64,000 bases of DNA. Origin: Sporomusa termitida. GTDB taxonomy: Bacteria; Bacillota; Negativicutes; Sporomusales; Sporomusaceae. The position numbers and the translations under genes are program-made. Where the stretch lies: the NCBI RefSeq assembly GCF_007641255.1, contig NZ_CP036259.1, positions 744,001 through 808,000 on the forward strand, in the 5' to 3' direction. Below are positions 42,471 through 51,118 of the stretch, in pieces; position 1 is the first letter of the stretch, and each line of letters opens with the position of its first letter. The notes below the pieces were generated by a model. That model saw nothing but the letters and a program-made list of their open reading frames with translations, did not search any database and had not been told where the DNA came from.

Positions 42471-43097
42471 CTAATAACCCAGTTCTTCGCCTGCCAGCCA
42501 GACATGAATAGCAGAGGCCGGCGGACATTTATGAATGACTGTATCCACATTACATAACCGTGTCGGTCCCTGGCAATCGACACAGTAACCGGTTTCCACA
42601 CAAGGATTGGGCCGGTTTAACCGCTTATTGTTTGCCGGGGCTGCTGTGGCCCGGATACGCTCCCGGGCTTCTTCAAGGCTAGCGGCAATTTTATTGATGC
42701 CGGCCAGAACAATAACTTTTTTGGGGCCAAAGATCATGGCTGCGACCCTGTTGCCGGTGGCGTCAGTGTTTACCAGCCGGCCGTCCTGCGTGACGGCATT
42801 GGTGCTTGTTAAAAATACATCACAGGTTAATTGCCGGCGCCGGATGTCTAGTATCTGTTCCGGACTTAGACCTGGTTTGTGATGACATAAAACAGTATTG
42901 CCCCGGGCTTCCAGCTTTTCCACTAATTCAAGCTGGATCAGGGTCCAGGAACCGCCGATCCCTACGGTCGCCGCCGGCGGGATTACGGACAACAGTTGGT
43001 CGATAGCTGCAGCAGCGGTGGGGAAATAGGCGGCAGTAAATCTGTTTTTTTGCAAGGCTGCCACCGTCTGTAAGGCCAGTTTCTCAGTATGCATCAT
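42471..43097 (-). CDS. LUD-domain protein (LutC/YkgG-related)
   Basis: The 208-aa protein belongs to the LUD (DUF162) family: TVGIGGSWTLIQLELVEKLEARG, VFLTSTNAVTQDGRLVNTDATGNRVA, and GPKKVIVLAGINKIA. A C-terminal cysteine set (NPCVETGYCVDCQGPTRLCN) is characteristic of this subgroup and may bind a metal or cluster. LutC proteins work with LutAB in lactate oxidation, but no lutA/lutB genes are nearby, so the role here is uncertain. GGGAGG precedes two adjacent ATG codons (43097 and 43094); the second is better spaced. Confidence 0.85.
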   Translation of the reverse strand: MMHTEKLALQTVAALQKNRFTAAYFPTAAAAIDQLLSVIPPAATVGIGGSWTLIQLELVEKLEARGNTVLCHHKPGLSPEQILDIRRRQLTCDVFLTSTNAVTQDGRLVNTDATGNRVAAMIFGPKKVIVLAGINKIAASLEEARERIRATAAPANNKRLNRPNPCVETGYCVDCQGPTRLCNVDTVIHKCPPASAIHVWLAGEELGY

Positions 43098-43169
43098 TAT
43101 TCCTCCCAAAGTAGAACGTATACTTTATTGCTATAATAAACGGTATCATGATACGATATGTATGTAATT

Positions 43170-44228
43170 TTAAGCAGGTTGCCGGTTTGGCGGCCTGTGA
43201 ATAGCCTGCAGCGAAACCCCGGGCGCTGTATACCGTCTGAAATATTTGGTATGGGACAAGGCTGCCAGCAAGGCGGCAACAGGCTTAAGGCGCAACAGAT
43301 GATGCAGCAGCCAGCAGACAAAGGCCACACTGCCAAGGGTATAGATATATTGTATGAGAAAAATCATAATGCCGGGGGCAATCGACATCACCTCATAACC
43401 AATCTGGCCGGTCAGCCAGTGCGTTACCGGCAGGGAAACAATATAGGCAAAGAGAAAGACGGTCAGGGGGCTAACCTGAATGGATTGCTGCGGGCAAAAA
43501 TTCATACAGGCCATGCAGCTGTCACAGGTGTAGGTCCAGTGCGGTTTGCCGCCGACCATGACAATGGAGGCTTTGGGGCAGAGGCGCTGACATAAGCCAC
43601 AGCCGGTGCAGGTGTTGGACGCAAAGAACAGTTTAGCCAAAACCAACTGGCCAATAATTAAATACATAAGCGATATCCGGGCTAATAAAAGGCCGGTGCA
43701 GAGCGGCAGGAGGCCGCGATAAACGGTCTGGCCGGCGGTGATTGCCTGGGCCAGTTTCGTTACCTTGGCCGCGGCTTTAGCAAAAATGATGTTTACATTC
43801 TTCTCATTCAGCCCCCAATGCACGGCCGTCCAGTTGGAAGGCATATCAACCGCGGCCACGCCCCTTATTTTATAGCCTTTGAACCACAGGAGCAGGGCGA
43901 TCAGATAGCCTGCAGTCCCCTCCATACCAGGCAGGGTTAGGCCGAACATTCTGGTGCCTGCCCGTGTTGGCAGGAGTACAGCATGAATACCGTTGCTCTG
44001 GGGCAGGCGAAATATATATTTTATCATTAACCAGGGGGCGGTAAAGCCATGAGTTGGATAGCTGAAAACCAATAAGTCCTGAGCCCCGATGTTGACGTCG
44101 ATTTGTTTATTTTCGTTAACCTGAAATAATTCGGCGGGGACTTGTTTGACAGACTCTGAAAACCATTTAGCAACCTGGTATGAATTTCCTGTCCCGGTCA
44201 TAAAGAAACCTGTTATTTTAGTGTACAT
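43170..44228 (-). CDS. EFR1-family flavodoxin-ferredoxin fusion membrane protein
   Basis: The 352-aa protein joins an N-terminal flavodoxin-like domain (ITGFFMTGTGNSYQVAKWF, FMN-phosphate loop), transmembrane segments in the middle (RISLMYLIIGQLVLAKLFF), and an 8Fe ferredoxin with CTGCGLCQRLCP and CDSCMACMNFCP, then further hydrophobic helices to the C-terminus. EFR1 proteins are electron carriers of anaerobes, with unknown partners. Start ATG 44228 has GAGGTGA; the frame is open to 44264. It is divergent from an ABC transporter operon. Confidence 0.88.
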   Translation of the reverse strand: MYTKITGFFMTGTGNSYQVAKWFSESVKQVPAELFQVNENKQIDVNIGAQDLLVFSYPTHGFTAPWLMIKYIFRLPQSNGIHAVLLPTRAGTRMFGLTLPGMEGTAGYLIALLLWFKGYKIRGVAAVDMPSNWTAVHWGLNEKNVNIIFAKAAAKVTKLAQAITAGQTVYRGLLPLCTGLLLARISLMYLIIGQLVLAKLFFASNTCTGCGLCQRLCPKASIVMVGGKPHWTYTCDSCMACMNFCPQQSIQVSPLTVFLFAYIVSLPVTHWLTGQIGYEVMSIAPGIMIFLIQYIYTLGSVAFVCWLLHHLLRLKPVAALLAALSHTKYFRRYTAPGVSLQAIHRPPNRQPA

Positions 44229-44453
44229 GCAATTCACCTCATTCCTATTATATAATAAACCCATTTTATATTGTTAAATTATTAATTAAGAACGCCGGAC
44301 CAGTATTCACCTTTGGAGGAAGCGCATCGTAATTGTCGAATTTACTTTTATTAGAGTAAAGATACAGGCTGCAAGTGATACTTGCAGCAGGGAAAAACTT
44401 AAAAATGGAGGGAAAAAGGATTATTTACTAACTGAAAGAAAAGAGGAGTCAAT

Positions 44454-45407
44454 GTGAAAAGGACTATTGGAATCCTGGTTATCTCAATGCTGCTGGTATT
44501 TCTGGCAGGGTGCGGCGGCGGCAAAAAGGAAGATGCAGCACCGCCAGCGGCCCAATTACAAACAATTACGCTGGGACTTATGCCTGATGTCGATTCTATT
44601 CCTTTTATTATCGCCGAGGAAAAAGGATATTTTAAAGAAGAGGGTTTAACAGTAACGCTGAAGCATTTTAAAAGTGCCATGGAACGGGACAGTGCCCTGC
44701 AAAGCGGCAATCTGGACGGGGCTGTTTCGGATATGCTGGCCGAGGCTTTTGCCAAGGCCGGGGGTTTTGATACTGTGATTACCTCGCTGACAACCGGCAG
44801 CTATAAGCTGGTTGTAAATAAAGATATGGCCGCAGCTTCCCTACAGGACTTAAAAGGCAAGGATGTGGCTATTTCCAAGAATACAATTATTGACTATGTG
44901 ACAGACCGGGTAATAACCGAGGGCGGACTGACCGCAGCGGATATTAACAAGGTTGTTATCCCGCAAATCCCGGCCCGGCTGGAGATGCTGCAAAACGGTA
45001 AGATTACCGCGGCGACCTTGCCGGAACCGTTGGCGACAGTGGCTGTTAACAGTGGTGCCAAGGTAATAAAAGCATCAGAGCAGCTAGGGCTAAATCCGGG
45101 GGTGCTGCTATTTACGACCAAGGCAGTGCAGCAAAAAGAGCAAGAAATTCAGGCCATGTACCGGGCTTATAGTAAGGCCGTTGACTATTTAGCGCGGGAG
45201 CCGATGGAAAACTATATTGACTTACTGATCACGAAAGGCGGCTTTCCCCAGGCTGTAAAAGGGGTACTCACCCTGCCTCAGTACAAAAAAGCAGCTGCCC
45301 CGGCGCAAAAAGACATTGATGATGTCATCGCCTGGATGCAGGCCAGGCAGCTTATCCAGCAAAAATACCAGTATTCAGACTTAGTTGATACCCGGTTTGT
45401 CAGATAA
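44454..45407 (+). CDS. ABC transporter substrate-binding lipoprotein (NMT1/SsuA family)
   Basis: The 317-aa protein starts with GTG after GAGGAG and carries a lipoprotein signal ending VFLAGCGGGKK. The mature part is the two-lobed NMT1/ThiY fold: TLGLMPDVDSIPFIIAEEKGYFKEEGL, then RLEMLQNGKITAATLPEP and NPGVLLFTTKAVQ. Relatives bind sulfonates, nitrate, thiamine precursors or riboflavin. The ATPase and permease genes follow with coupled or overlapping starts, making one import operon. No THI or FMN riboswitch is seen in the leader; only a CTGCAAGT/ACTTGCAG hairpin near 44371 was found. Confidence 0.9.
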   Translation: MKRTIGILVISMLLVFLAGCGGGKKEDAAPPAAQLQTITLGLMPDVDSIPFIIAEEKGYFKEEGLTVTLKHFKSAMERDSALQSGNLDGAVSDMLAEAFAKAGGFDTVITSLTTGSYKLVVNKDMAAASLQDLKGKDVAISKNTIIDYVTDRVITEGGLTAADINKVVIPQIPARLEMLQNGKITAATLPEPLATVAVNSGAKVIKASEQLGLNPGVLLFTTKAVQQKEQEIQAMYRAYSKAVDYLAREPMENYIDLLITKGGFPQAVKGVLTLPQYKKAAAPAQKDIDDVIAWMQARQLIQQKYQYSDLVDTRFVR

Positions 45408-45411
45408 TGCG

Positions 45412-46164
45412 ATGATTCGAATTCAAGATCTGACAATGAGTTACGAAACCGGCAGCACCCGCTATGATGCGCTCCGGGATATTAATCTGGAGCTTGCGGC
45501 CGGAGAAACCTGCGCGATCATAGGCCCTTCCGGCTGCGGCAAATCAACTTTGTTGAAAATACTGGCCGGAATTATTACCGACTTTACCGGCACTGTTGCA
45601 ATTAATGAGCAGCCGGTCAGGCCTAAGCAGCAGATCATTGGGTTTATTCCCCAAAATTACGGCCTGCTGCCCTGGAAAAATGTTTATGAAAATATTTGTC
45701 TGGGGTTTAAAATCAAGCATAAAAAACAGGATGAATATGAAACAGATCTCAATTCGCTGGTCCAACTGCTGGGGCTGGGAGGCCTGGAAGCCAGGTATCC
45801 CGGGGAGTTAAGCGGGGGGCAGCAGCAGCGGGTGGCTTTGGCGCGGGCTTTTCTGTTAAAGCCTGACCTGCTGCTCATGGATGAACCGTTTTCCGCCCTG
45901 GATGCTATGACCAGAGAAGAGATTCAGAATGTATTCCTACATGTCTGGCGAAAACACTCGGTGTCCACTATCCTGGTTACTCATCATATGGAGGAGGCGG
46001 TGTACTTAGGCCGCAAGATTGTTATTATGGCGGCTGCTCCCGGCAAGATCAGCCAAATTGTTGATAATCCCTTATTCGGGGTCGATGGTGTGCGGGACAA
46101 TAAGGATTTTTTCCAACTGTGTGTTGCGCTGAGAAAGATGATAAAAGAGGATTGGTCAAAGTGA
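45412..46164 (+). CDS. ABC transporter ATP-binding protein (SsuB/TauB type)
   Basis: The 250-aa ATPase has Walker A GPSGCGKST, the Q-loop in GFIPQNYGLLPW, the signature LSGGQQQRVALARA, Walker B LLLMDEPFSALD and the H-loop LVTHHMEEAVYL. ATG 45412 begins four bases after the stop of the binding-protein gene, so translation is probably coupled; an earlier in-frame start at 45385 would overlap. Powers the import system of unknown substrate. Confidence 0.93.
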   Translation: MIRIQDLTMSYETGSTRYDALRDINLELAAGETCAIIGPSGCGKSTLLKILAGIITDFTGTVAINEQPVRPKQQIIGFIPQNYGLLPWKNVYENICLGFKIKHKKQDEYETDLNSLVQLLGLGGLEARYPGELSGGQQQRVALARAFLLKPDLLLMDEPFSALDAMTREEIQNVFLHVWRKHSVSTILVTHHMEEAVYLGRKIVIMAAAPGKISQIVDNPLFGVDGVRDNKDFFQLCVALRKMIKEDWSK

Positions 46165-46907
46165 AAGATAAAGGCCCGGGGGTTTGGTATTTTTATGGTA
46201 TATTCATTTTCTTAGCGATGTGGCAGGTTGTTTCCCTGGCGGTACAGTTGCCGATTATTCCGTCGCCGGGGAAGGTAGTAGGGAACTTAGCCGCCATTTT
46301 TATGTCTCACATTGCTATTCACGGTTTATACAGCTTATGGCGCATTTTGGCGGGAGTTTTTCTGGCAGTGCTTGTCGGTATCCCCTTAGGGCTTTGTATG
46401 GGCTACTTCCCCGGCTGGGACCGGTTACTGTCGCCAATCGTCTATCTTACCTATCCGATTCCCAAAATTGCACTTTTACCGGTCGTGATGCTGTTATTCG
46501 GTTTAGGGGAGCTTGCCAAAATACTGATGATCTTTCTGATTATTGTTTTCCAGGTCATTATTGCTGTCCGGGATGGAGTTAAAGGCATTCCCAAAGAAAC
46601 TTATTACCCCTTATATTCACTGGGGGCCGGTTTTATGGATGTTTTCAGGGAGATTCTGATTCCGGCGTCTATGCCGAAATTCCTGACATCACTGCGGGTG
46701 GCGATGGCAACAGCGGTCTCCGTATTGTTTTTTACCGAGACATTTGGCACCCAATATGGCATGGGTTTCTTTATCATGGATGCGTGGCTGCGGGTCAATT
46801 ATTTAGAAATGTATTCAGGTATTGTGGTGTTAAGCAGTATCGGCCTTGTTTTATTTGGCACAATCGATTATTTAGAAAGAAAAAAATGCAGTTGGCAATA
46901 TAAGTAA
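46161..46907 (+). CDS. ABC transporter permease (SsuC/TauC type)
   Basis: The 248-aa inner-membrane protein has six predicted helices and the EAA loop (YYPLYSLGAGFMDVFREILIPASMP). The GTG start overlaps the preceding stop by four bases (GTGA), a standard coupling arrangement; the frame is open further up. It completes the NMT1/SsuA-type importer. The sequence LSPIVYLTYPIPKIALLPV is typical of the sulfonate/nitrate/taurine class. Confidence 0.92.
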   Translation: MKDKGPGVWYFYGIFIFLAMWQVVSLAVQLPIIPSPGKVVGNLAAIFMSHIAIHGLYSLWRILAGVFLAVLVGIPLGLCMGYFPGWDRLLSPIVYLTYPIPKIALLPVVMLLFGLGELAKILMIFLIIVFQVIIAVRDGVKGIPKETYYPLYSLGAGFMDVFREILIPASMPKFLTSLRVAMATAVSVLFFTETFGTQYGMGFFIMDAWLRVNYLEMYSGIVVLSSIGLVLFGTIDYLERKKCSWQYK

Positions 46908-46923
46908 TAATAATACAATATTA

Positions 46924-46951
46924 TTGACAAAAATAAATATTATTGTATAAT
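46924..46951 (+). promoter_or_regulatory. Strong sigma-A promoter upstream of the MCP attenuator
   Basis: TTGACA (46924-46929), 16-nt spacer, TATAAT (46946-46951). AATATTATTG occurs twice (46917-46926 and 46936-46945) in direct orientation, overlapping the -35 and -10 boxes; a possible regulator site. Confidence 0.7.
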
Positions 46952-46975
46952 GTTGGTTAATAATATCGGTTAACG

Positions 46976-47041
46976 TCAGTTAATATAAGGTCGGTAATAT
47001 GACTGAACAACCTCTGTGCAGAGGCTTCGGTCTTTTATTTT
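46976..47041 (+). promoter_or_regulatory. Candidate transcription attenuator with mutually exclusive hairpins
   Basis: Hairpin A joins TCAGTTAATAT (46976-46986) with ATATGACTGA (46997-47006), one bulge. Hairpin B joins GACTGAA (47001-47007) with TTCGGTC (47026-47032) and an inner CCTCTG/CAGAGG, followed by TTTTATTTTG. Since 47001-47006 is used by both, A is an antiterminator to terminator B. It lies between the promoter and the MCP start codon at 47069. GTTAA repeated three times in 46955-46984 might be a binding site for a protein or ligand. Confidence 0.55.
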
Positions 47042-47068
47042 GTTTATAGATTAGTAAGGGGGAGAAAT

Positions 47069-49039
47069 ATGTCGATAAGAACGAAAACAGTTGCGCTGCT
47101 CCTGGTTTCCCTGCTGGTTGTTGGTATGATTATTGCCGGTTCGGGTATGTATGTTTTATACCAGCAGACGTTAAACAGTACGCAAGTTTCTATGAATAAC
47201 CAGGCAGTACAGCTGGCCGGACAGGTGACTGATCTTTTTAATTCCTTTGAAAAAAGCGGCAAGGTTTATCAACAGGACAGTGATTTACAGTCCGGTGATC
47301 CAGCGCGTATCCAAGCTAAAATTAACACCTATTTCGGTGTAGCCTGGGGAATTGACCGGCTGAATTTTTTGGATGCCGCCGGCCAAAGGACAGCCCTTGC
47401 CCCTTATGATGCCAAAGTTATCGGGGATAATCTCTCAGACCGGAAATTTTACAAAGATACGGTGGGGGATAAAAAATCGCATATTAGCGATATCATTATC
47501 AACAGGGTTACCGGTGTCCCCTCGGTTGTTGTCACCCAGCCGGTAACCGGGGACAACGGTCAATTGGCGGGGATGGTACTGCAGGCGGTTAATCTGGAAA
47601 CCTTGCAGGACTATCTGGCTCAGGTTAAGGTTGGCTCAACCGGGGTAGCTGCCATTGTCAACCATGACGGCACACTGATCGCCCATTCTAAAAAAGAATT
47701 GCTTAAAGAGCAGAAAAAAATATCCGGGGACCTGATGGCCCGGCTAAGCAGCAGCCCCGGCCGGCTGATTAAGTATACTGACTTGTCTGAGCGCGAGTCG
47801 GTAGCGTTGTTTATCCCTGTCCAAGGTACAGACTGGTTGGCCATCGTGTCTCTGCCGTCAAGTGAATTCCAGGCCGGATTTTTCAGCAGTCTGCAGTGGA
47901 TGTTAACTGCGTTAGGCATTGGCCTTATCCTCGTAGGTTTTATCGGCTGGTGGTATTTGCTCAAAACATTGCGCCCGATTGAAAGCCTGGTGCAGGAAGC
48001 TACCCGCATCGCCGCCGGCGACCTTACACTTTCGCAGCTGAAGCTGGATTCTAATGATGAAATCGGACGACTGGCCCGGAGTTTTGAGCAGATGACCAAA
48101 AATTTGCGGAGCCTGATGCTCCAGGTTGCGGAGGCGACGGAACAGGTAAGTGCCTCTTCTGAACAACTAAATGCCAGTGCCGAACAGTCGGCGCAAGCCG
48201 CCAACCAGGTTGCTGCCGCCATTGCCAGAACCGGCGCCGGTGTTGAACAGCAAACTGCCGGCGTGGCTAACGTGCTGGTTTTAATTGAGGATATTGCCAG
48301 TGGTTCGCGGGAAGGGGCCAATGCCACTAAACTTGCATCTGATATAACCGGCCAGGCCGTACTGGCCACTAATGATGGCAGCAAGGCCGTTGAGAATGCC
48401 ATTCGCCAGATGAACCAAATTCAAAATACCGTCAATGATTCGGCAATGGTTGTTGCCGAATTAGGGGCCAGGTCCAAGGAGATCGGCGTAATTGTCGAAA
48501 CAATTGCCGGCCTGGCGGGCCAGACCAATCTGCTGGCCTTAAATGCCGCTATCGAAGCAGCCCGGGCCGGAGAACAGGGCCGGGGGTTTGCTGTGGTTGC
48601 GGAAGAGGTGCGTAAGCTTGCTGAACAATCGCAGGCGGCTGCCAAGCAGATTGCAGAGCTGATTGCTGAGATTCAGGGTAAAACCGGGCAGGCAGTTGCG
48701 GCTATGTCGGCCGGTACGGAAGAGGTGCAAAAAGGAACGAGTGTTGTTGATCAAGCCGGCATAACCTTTAAAGAGATTGAACGCCATGTTAAAGAGGTGG
48801 CCCAAATCAGCAGCGGCATAGCAGCCGGGCTGAATGAGTCCGTCAATGCCAGCACTCAGGTGCTTGCTGCCATCAAAGCCGTTGATGCCGTCAGCAGGGA
48901 GATTGCCGGCCAGTCGCAGAATATATCAGCCGCCACCGAGGAACAATCGGCATCCATGCAGGAAATCGCCGCCTCAAGTCAGGCCTTATCCCAGTTGGCG
49001 GAAGAACTCCAGCAGGCTGTCGGGCAGTTTAAAATCTAG
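47069..49039 (+). CDS. Transmembrane methyl-accepting chemotaxis protein with Cache sensor
   Basis: The 656-aa receptor has an N-terminal helix (LLLVSLLVVGMIIAGSGMYV), a periplasmic dCache domain (about residues 35-275; FYKDTVGDKKSHISDIIINR, GVPSVVVTQPVTGDNGQL), a second helix (MLTALGIGLILVGFIGWWYL), HAMP (about 305-355) and a full-length signalling domain with tip [20 protein letters not shown]. dCache sensors bind amino acids, organic acids or amines directly. GGGGGAG precedes the ATG. The leader appears to carry an attenuator, which is unusual for a chemoreceptor gene. Confidence 0.94.
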   Translation: MSIRTKTVALLLVSLLVVGMIIAGSGMYVLYQQTLNSTQVSMNNQAVQLAGQVTDLFNSFEKSGKVYQQDSDLQSGDPARIQAKINTYFGVAWGIDRLNFLDAAGQRTALAPYDAKVIGDNLSDRKFYKDTVGDKKSHISDIIINRVTGVPSVVVTQPVTGDNGQLAGMVLQAVNLETLQDYLAQVKVGSTGVAAIVNHDGTLIAHSKKELLKEQKKISGDLMARLSSSPGRLIKYTDLSERESVALFIPVQGTDWLAIVSLPSSEFQAGFFSSLQWMLTALGIGLILVGFIGWWYLLKTLRPIESLVQEATRIAAGDLTLSQLKLDSNDEIGRLARSFEQMTKNLRSLMLQVAEATEQVSASSEQLNASAEQSAQAANQVAAAIARTGAGVEQQTAGVANVLVLIEDIASGSREGANATKLASDITGQAVLATNDGSKAVENAIRQMNQIQNTVNDSAMVVAELGARSKEIGVIVETIAGLAGQTNLLALNAAIEAARAGEQGRGFAVVAEEVRKLAEQSQAAAKQIAELIAEIQGKTGQAVAAMSAGTEEVQKGTSVVDQAGITFKEIERHVKEVAQISSGIAAGLNESVNASTQVLAAIKAVDAVSREIAGQSQNISAATEEQSASMQEIAASSQALSQLAEELQQAVGQFKI

Positions 49040-49050
49040 ACCAGAATGTT

Positions 49051-49086
49051 AAAGCCTGGAATAGCACCTACGCTATTTCAGGCTTC
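49051..49086 (+). terminator. Terminator after the MCP gene
   Basis: AAGCCTGGAATAGC and GCTATTTCAGGCTT pair over 14 positions with one mismatch and are followed by CATTTG. Confidence 0.65.
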
Positions 49087-49297
49087 ATTTGTTTGCTGCC
49101 GCCCGGTCATTTTCCACAATCCCAATACCCCCTGTAGCTGGTCAGGCTAAAATGATTCAGCCTAAAGCCCGCGACAAAGTTTATGAACATACAGGCGTGA
49201 TAAGAGAAATTTAGTTTACAGGACCGGCCGGCAGGATTGTTGCAATAGATACAGAATCTGTAAGGGGAGAAAATAATCATTAGGAGGTGCAAGCTAG

Positions 49298-49891
49298 TTG
49301 ACAACAATACTGGCACTGCTGGGAAGTCCGAAGCCTAATGGTACAAACAGTCTGCTTATTGATGAAGTGCTGCGTGGCGCAGCTGCCGCCGGCGATGTAG
49401 AGGTGCAAAAAATTCTCATTAATGAACTTAAGGTTGCACCCTGTCAGTCTTGCGATTACTGTATGCACACCGGCCGTTGCCGCTTGCGGGATGACATGGA
49501 GTCTGTCTATGAAAAAATTGTGGCTATGGATGCTTTCATTTTTGCCGCCCCGGTGTATTTTAACGGTATGAGTGCCCAGGCAAAAGCGGTGGTTGACCGC
49601 TGTCAGCCTTTTTGGTCGGCAAAATATATTGTAAAAACAGATGTATTTGGCGGACGCAAGCGACCGGGCATATTTATTGCCACCGGCGGCCAGCCCCTTT
49701 ATAATGAACAGTTTATTGGCTCGCTGCATGTAATAAACCTATATTTTAAGATGATCGGCGTAAACAATAGCGGTACCCTGACCCTGGCGGACCTTGATGC
49801 CAGACCATTAGCCGGCCGCCCTGACGATCTGGCCCAGGCCTTTGCGCTGGGCAGGAAGCTAATTGCCGGCGACCGTCATAATGTAAGCTGA
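49298..49891 (+). CDS. Flavodoxin-fold NAD(P)H/ferredoxin FMN reductase (iron-sulfur flavoprotein-like)
   Basis: The 197-aa protein starts with TTG, ten bases after AGGAGGT. It shows the FMN loop LLGSPKPNGTNSLLI and the compact Cys cluster APCQSCDYCMHTGRC, similar to archaeal iron-sulfur flavoproteins (Isf), and the FMN-proximal FAAPVYFNGMSAQAKAVVDR. Such proteins pass electrons from ferredoxin to oxidants such as O2, peroxide or quinones. It is a single gene with a strong terminator; the region 49087-49297 shows no other gene. Confidence 0.88.
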   Translation: MTTILALLGSPKPNGTNSLLIDEVLRGAAAAGDVEVQKILINELKVAPCQSCDYCMHTGRCRLRDDMESVYEKIVAMDAFIFAAPVYFNGMSAQAKAVVDRCQPFWSAKYIVKTDVFGGRKRPGIFIATGGQPLYNEQFIGSLHVINLYFKMIGVNNSGTLTLADLDARPLAGRPDDLAQAFALGRKLIAGDRHNVS

Positions 49892-49899
49892 CCGACGAA

Positions 49900-49939
49900 C
49901 AAAAGAAACCTGCATAAGTTGCAGGTTTCTTTTGTTTCG
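49900..49939. terminator. Terminator after the flavoprotein gene
   Basis: ACAAAAGAAACCTGCA and TGCAGGTTTCTTTTGT form a 16-bp perfect stem. Confidence 0.88.
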
Positions 49940-49946
49940 TAATTAT

Positions 49947-49980
49947 TTATCTATAAATTATCTATAAAATAATGTATAAT
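49947..49980 (+). promoter_or_regulatory. Helically phased direct repeats over the lrp/lysE promoter
   Basis: TTATCTATAAA occurs twice back to back (49947-49957 and 49958-49968), an 11-bp period of one DNA turn, followed by TATAAT (49975-49980) and the partly inverted AGATAAA. This fits cooperative binding of an Lrp multimer at its own promoter. Confidence 0.55.
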
Positions 49981-50012
49981 AGATAAAAAAAGATATAAAA
50001 GAAGGTGAAGGC

Positions 50013-50471
50013 TTGAATGATCATGACTTAAAGATAATACAGCGGCTGATGAATCAGGCCCGTACCACCTGGGCAGATTTGGGCGCGCTTCTCGGCCTGT
50101 CGGCTCCTGCCGCCGCCGACCGGGTCCGTAAGCTGGAAGAAATGGGGGTTATTAAAGGCTACACGGCGCTGATCGATCCTGAGGCTGTGGGTTATGGTTT
50201 GGCGGCTCTCATAGCAGTCACGCTGGACCGTTCCGGGCAGAAACCGGAATTTCTGCAAATGGTTCATACCGTACCGGAAATTCAGGAGTGTCATCATATA
50301 GCCGGGGCCGAAGATTATATTCTAAAAGTGCGGTGCACAAGTACCCGCGACCTGGAACGGCTAATCAGTGAAGAAATCAAATCTTTGCCAGGCATTAGGA
50401 CCCGAACAACCGTAATTTTATCGACCATTAAAGAAACGCCGGTATTGCCGGTTGCCTTTGTGAAAGGATAA
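50013..50471 (+). CDS. Lrp/AsnC-family regulator
   Basis: The 152-aa regulator has an N-terminal HTH (DLKIIQRLMNQARTTWADLGALLGLSAPAAADRV; read in two pieces) and a RAM effector domain (ALIAVTLDRS, ECHHIAGAEDYILKVRC). The start is TTG five bases after GAAGGTG. It is followed six bases later by a LysE exporter gene, so the natural model is an amino-acid-responsive regulator controlling export of that amino acid and its own synthesis. The amino acid is unknown. Confidence 0.92.
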   Translation: MNDHDLKIIQRLMNQARTTWADLGALLGLSAPAAADRVRKLEEMGVIKGYTALIDPEAVGYGLAALIAVTLDRSGQKPEFLQMVHTVPEIQECHHIAGAEDYILKVRCTSTRDLERLISEEIKSLPGIRTRTTVILSTIKETPVLPVAFVKG

Positions 50472-50477
50472 TAAGCC

Positions 50478-51095
50478 GTGGAAATAGTTTTGTTTATAAA
50501 AGGGCTTATTTTAGGATTTTTGATAGCGGCGCCGGTGGGACCTATGGGCCTGCTTTGTATTCGCCGGACCTTAGCTCAGGGCCTGCTCAGCGGTTGTTTT
50601 TCAGGCTTAGGGACTGCAACCGCCGATGCTCTTTATGGCTGTATCGCTGCCTTTAGTCTAACGGCCATAGCCACTCTCGTCCTGGAGCAGCAATTTTATT
50701 TACGCTTGTTTGGCGGCGTATTTTTACTTTATTTGGGTTATACCGCATTTACAGCCGCACCGGGAGAACCAACTGCCAAGCCTGGCGACAAAAGACTTTT
50801 GACCACCTATATATCCGCTTTCTTCTTAACGTTAACCAATCCGCTCACAATTATGTCGTTTGCGGCTGTGTTTGCAGGCTTAGGCCTGGGTGAGGCCGGG
50901 GGCAATTACCAAGCCGCAGGAGTACTGGTTCTCGGAGTGTTTATCGGATCAATGCTGTGGTGGCTGGCCTTAAGCAGTCTGGTGGTGCTGCTGCGCTCCC
51001 GCTTTGATCATAAGCGGCTGGCCTGGATTAACCGGCTTGCAGGGATAATAATTGCCGGCTTTGGCCTAGTGAGCCTTATTGCCAGCCTTTCTTAA
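50478..51095 (+). CDS. LysE/RhtB-family amino-acid exporter
   Basis: The 205-aa protein has six helices and family signatures: FLIAAPVGPMGLLCIRRTLA, LGTATADALYGCIAAFSL, FLTLTNPLTIMSFAAVFAGL. It exports an amino acid using the proton gradient. GTG start after AGGATAA. It is co-transcribed with the Lrp-type regulator upstream. Confidence 0.92.
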   Translation: MEIVLFIKGLILGFLIAAPVGPMGLLCIRRTLAQGLLSGCFSGLGTATADALYGCIAAFSLTAIATLVLEQQFYLRLFGGVFLLYLGYTAFTAAPGEPTAKPGDKRLLTTYISAFFLTLTNPLTIMSFAAVFAGLGLGEAGGNYQAAGVLVLGVFIGSMLWWLALSSLVVLLRSRFDHKRLAWINRLAGIIIAGFGLVSLIASLS

Positions 51096-51118
51096 AGCCG
51101 GTAAGGATGTAGTACTGT

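Noticed and set aside
44366-44392. Hairpin CTGCAAGT/ACTTGCAG as terminator or riboswitch before the ABC operon
   Set aside because: It lacks a T tract and conserved aptamer blocks; it may be incidental.
47620-48402. A 260-aa minus-strand open frame
   Set aside because: Antisense to the MCP signalling domain, whose repetitive helical codons leave the opposite strand open.
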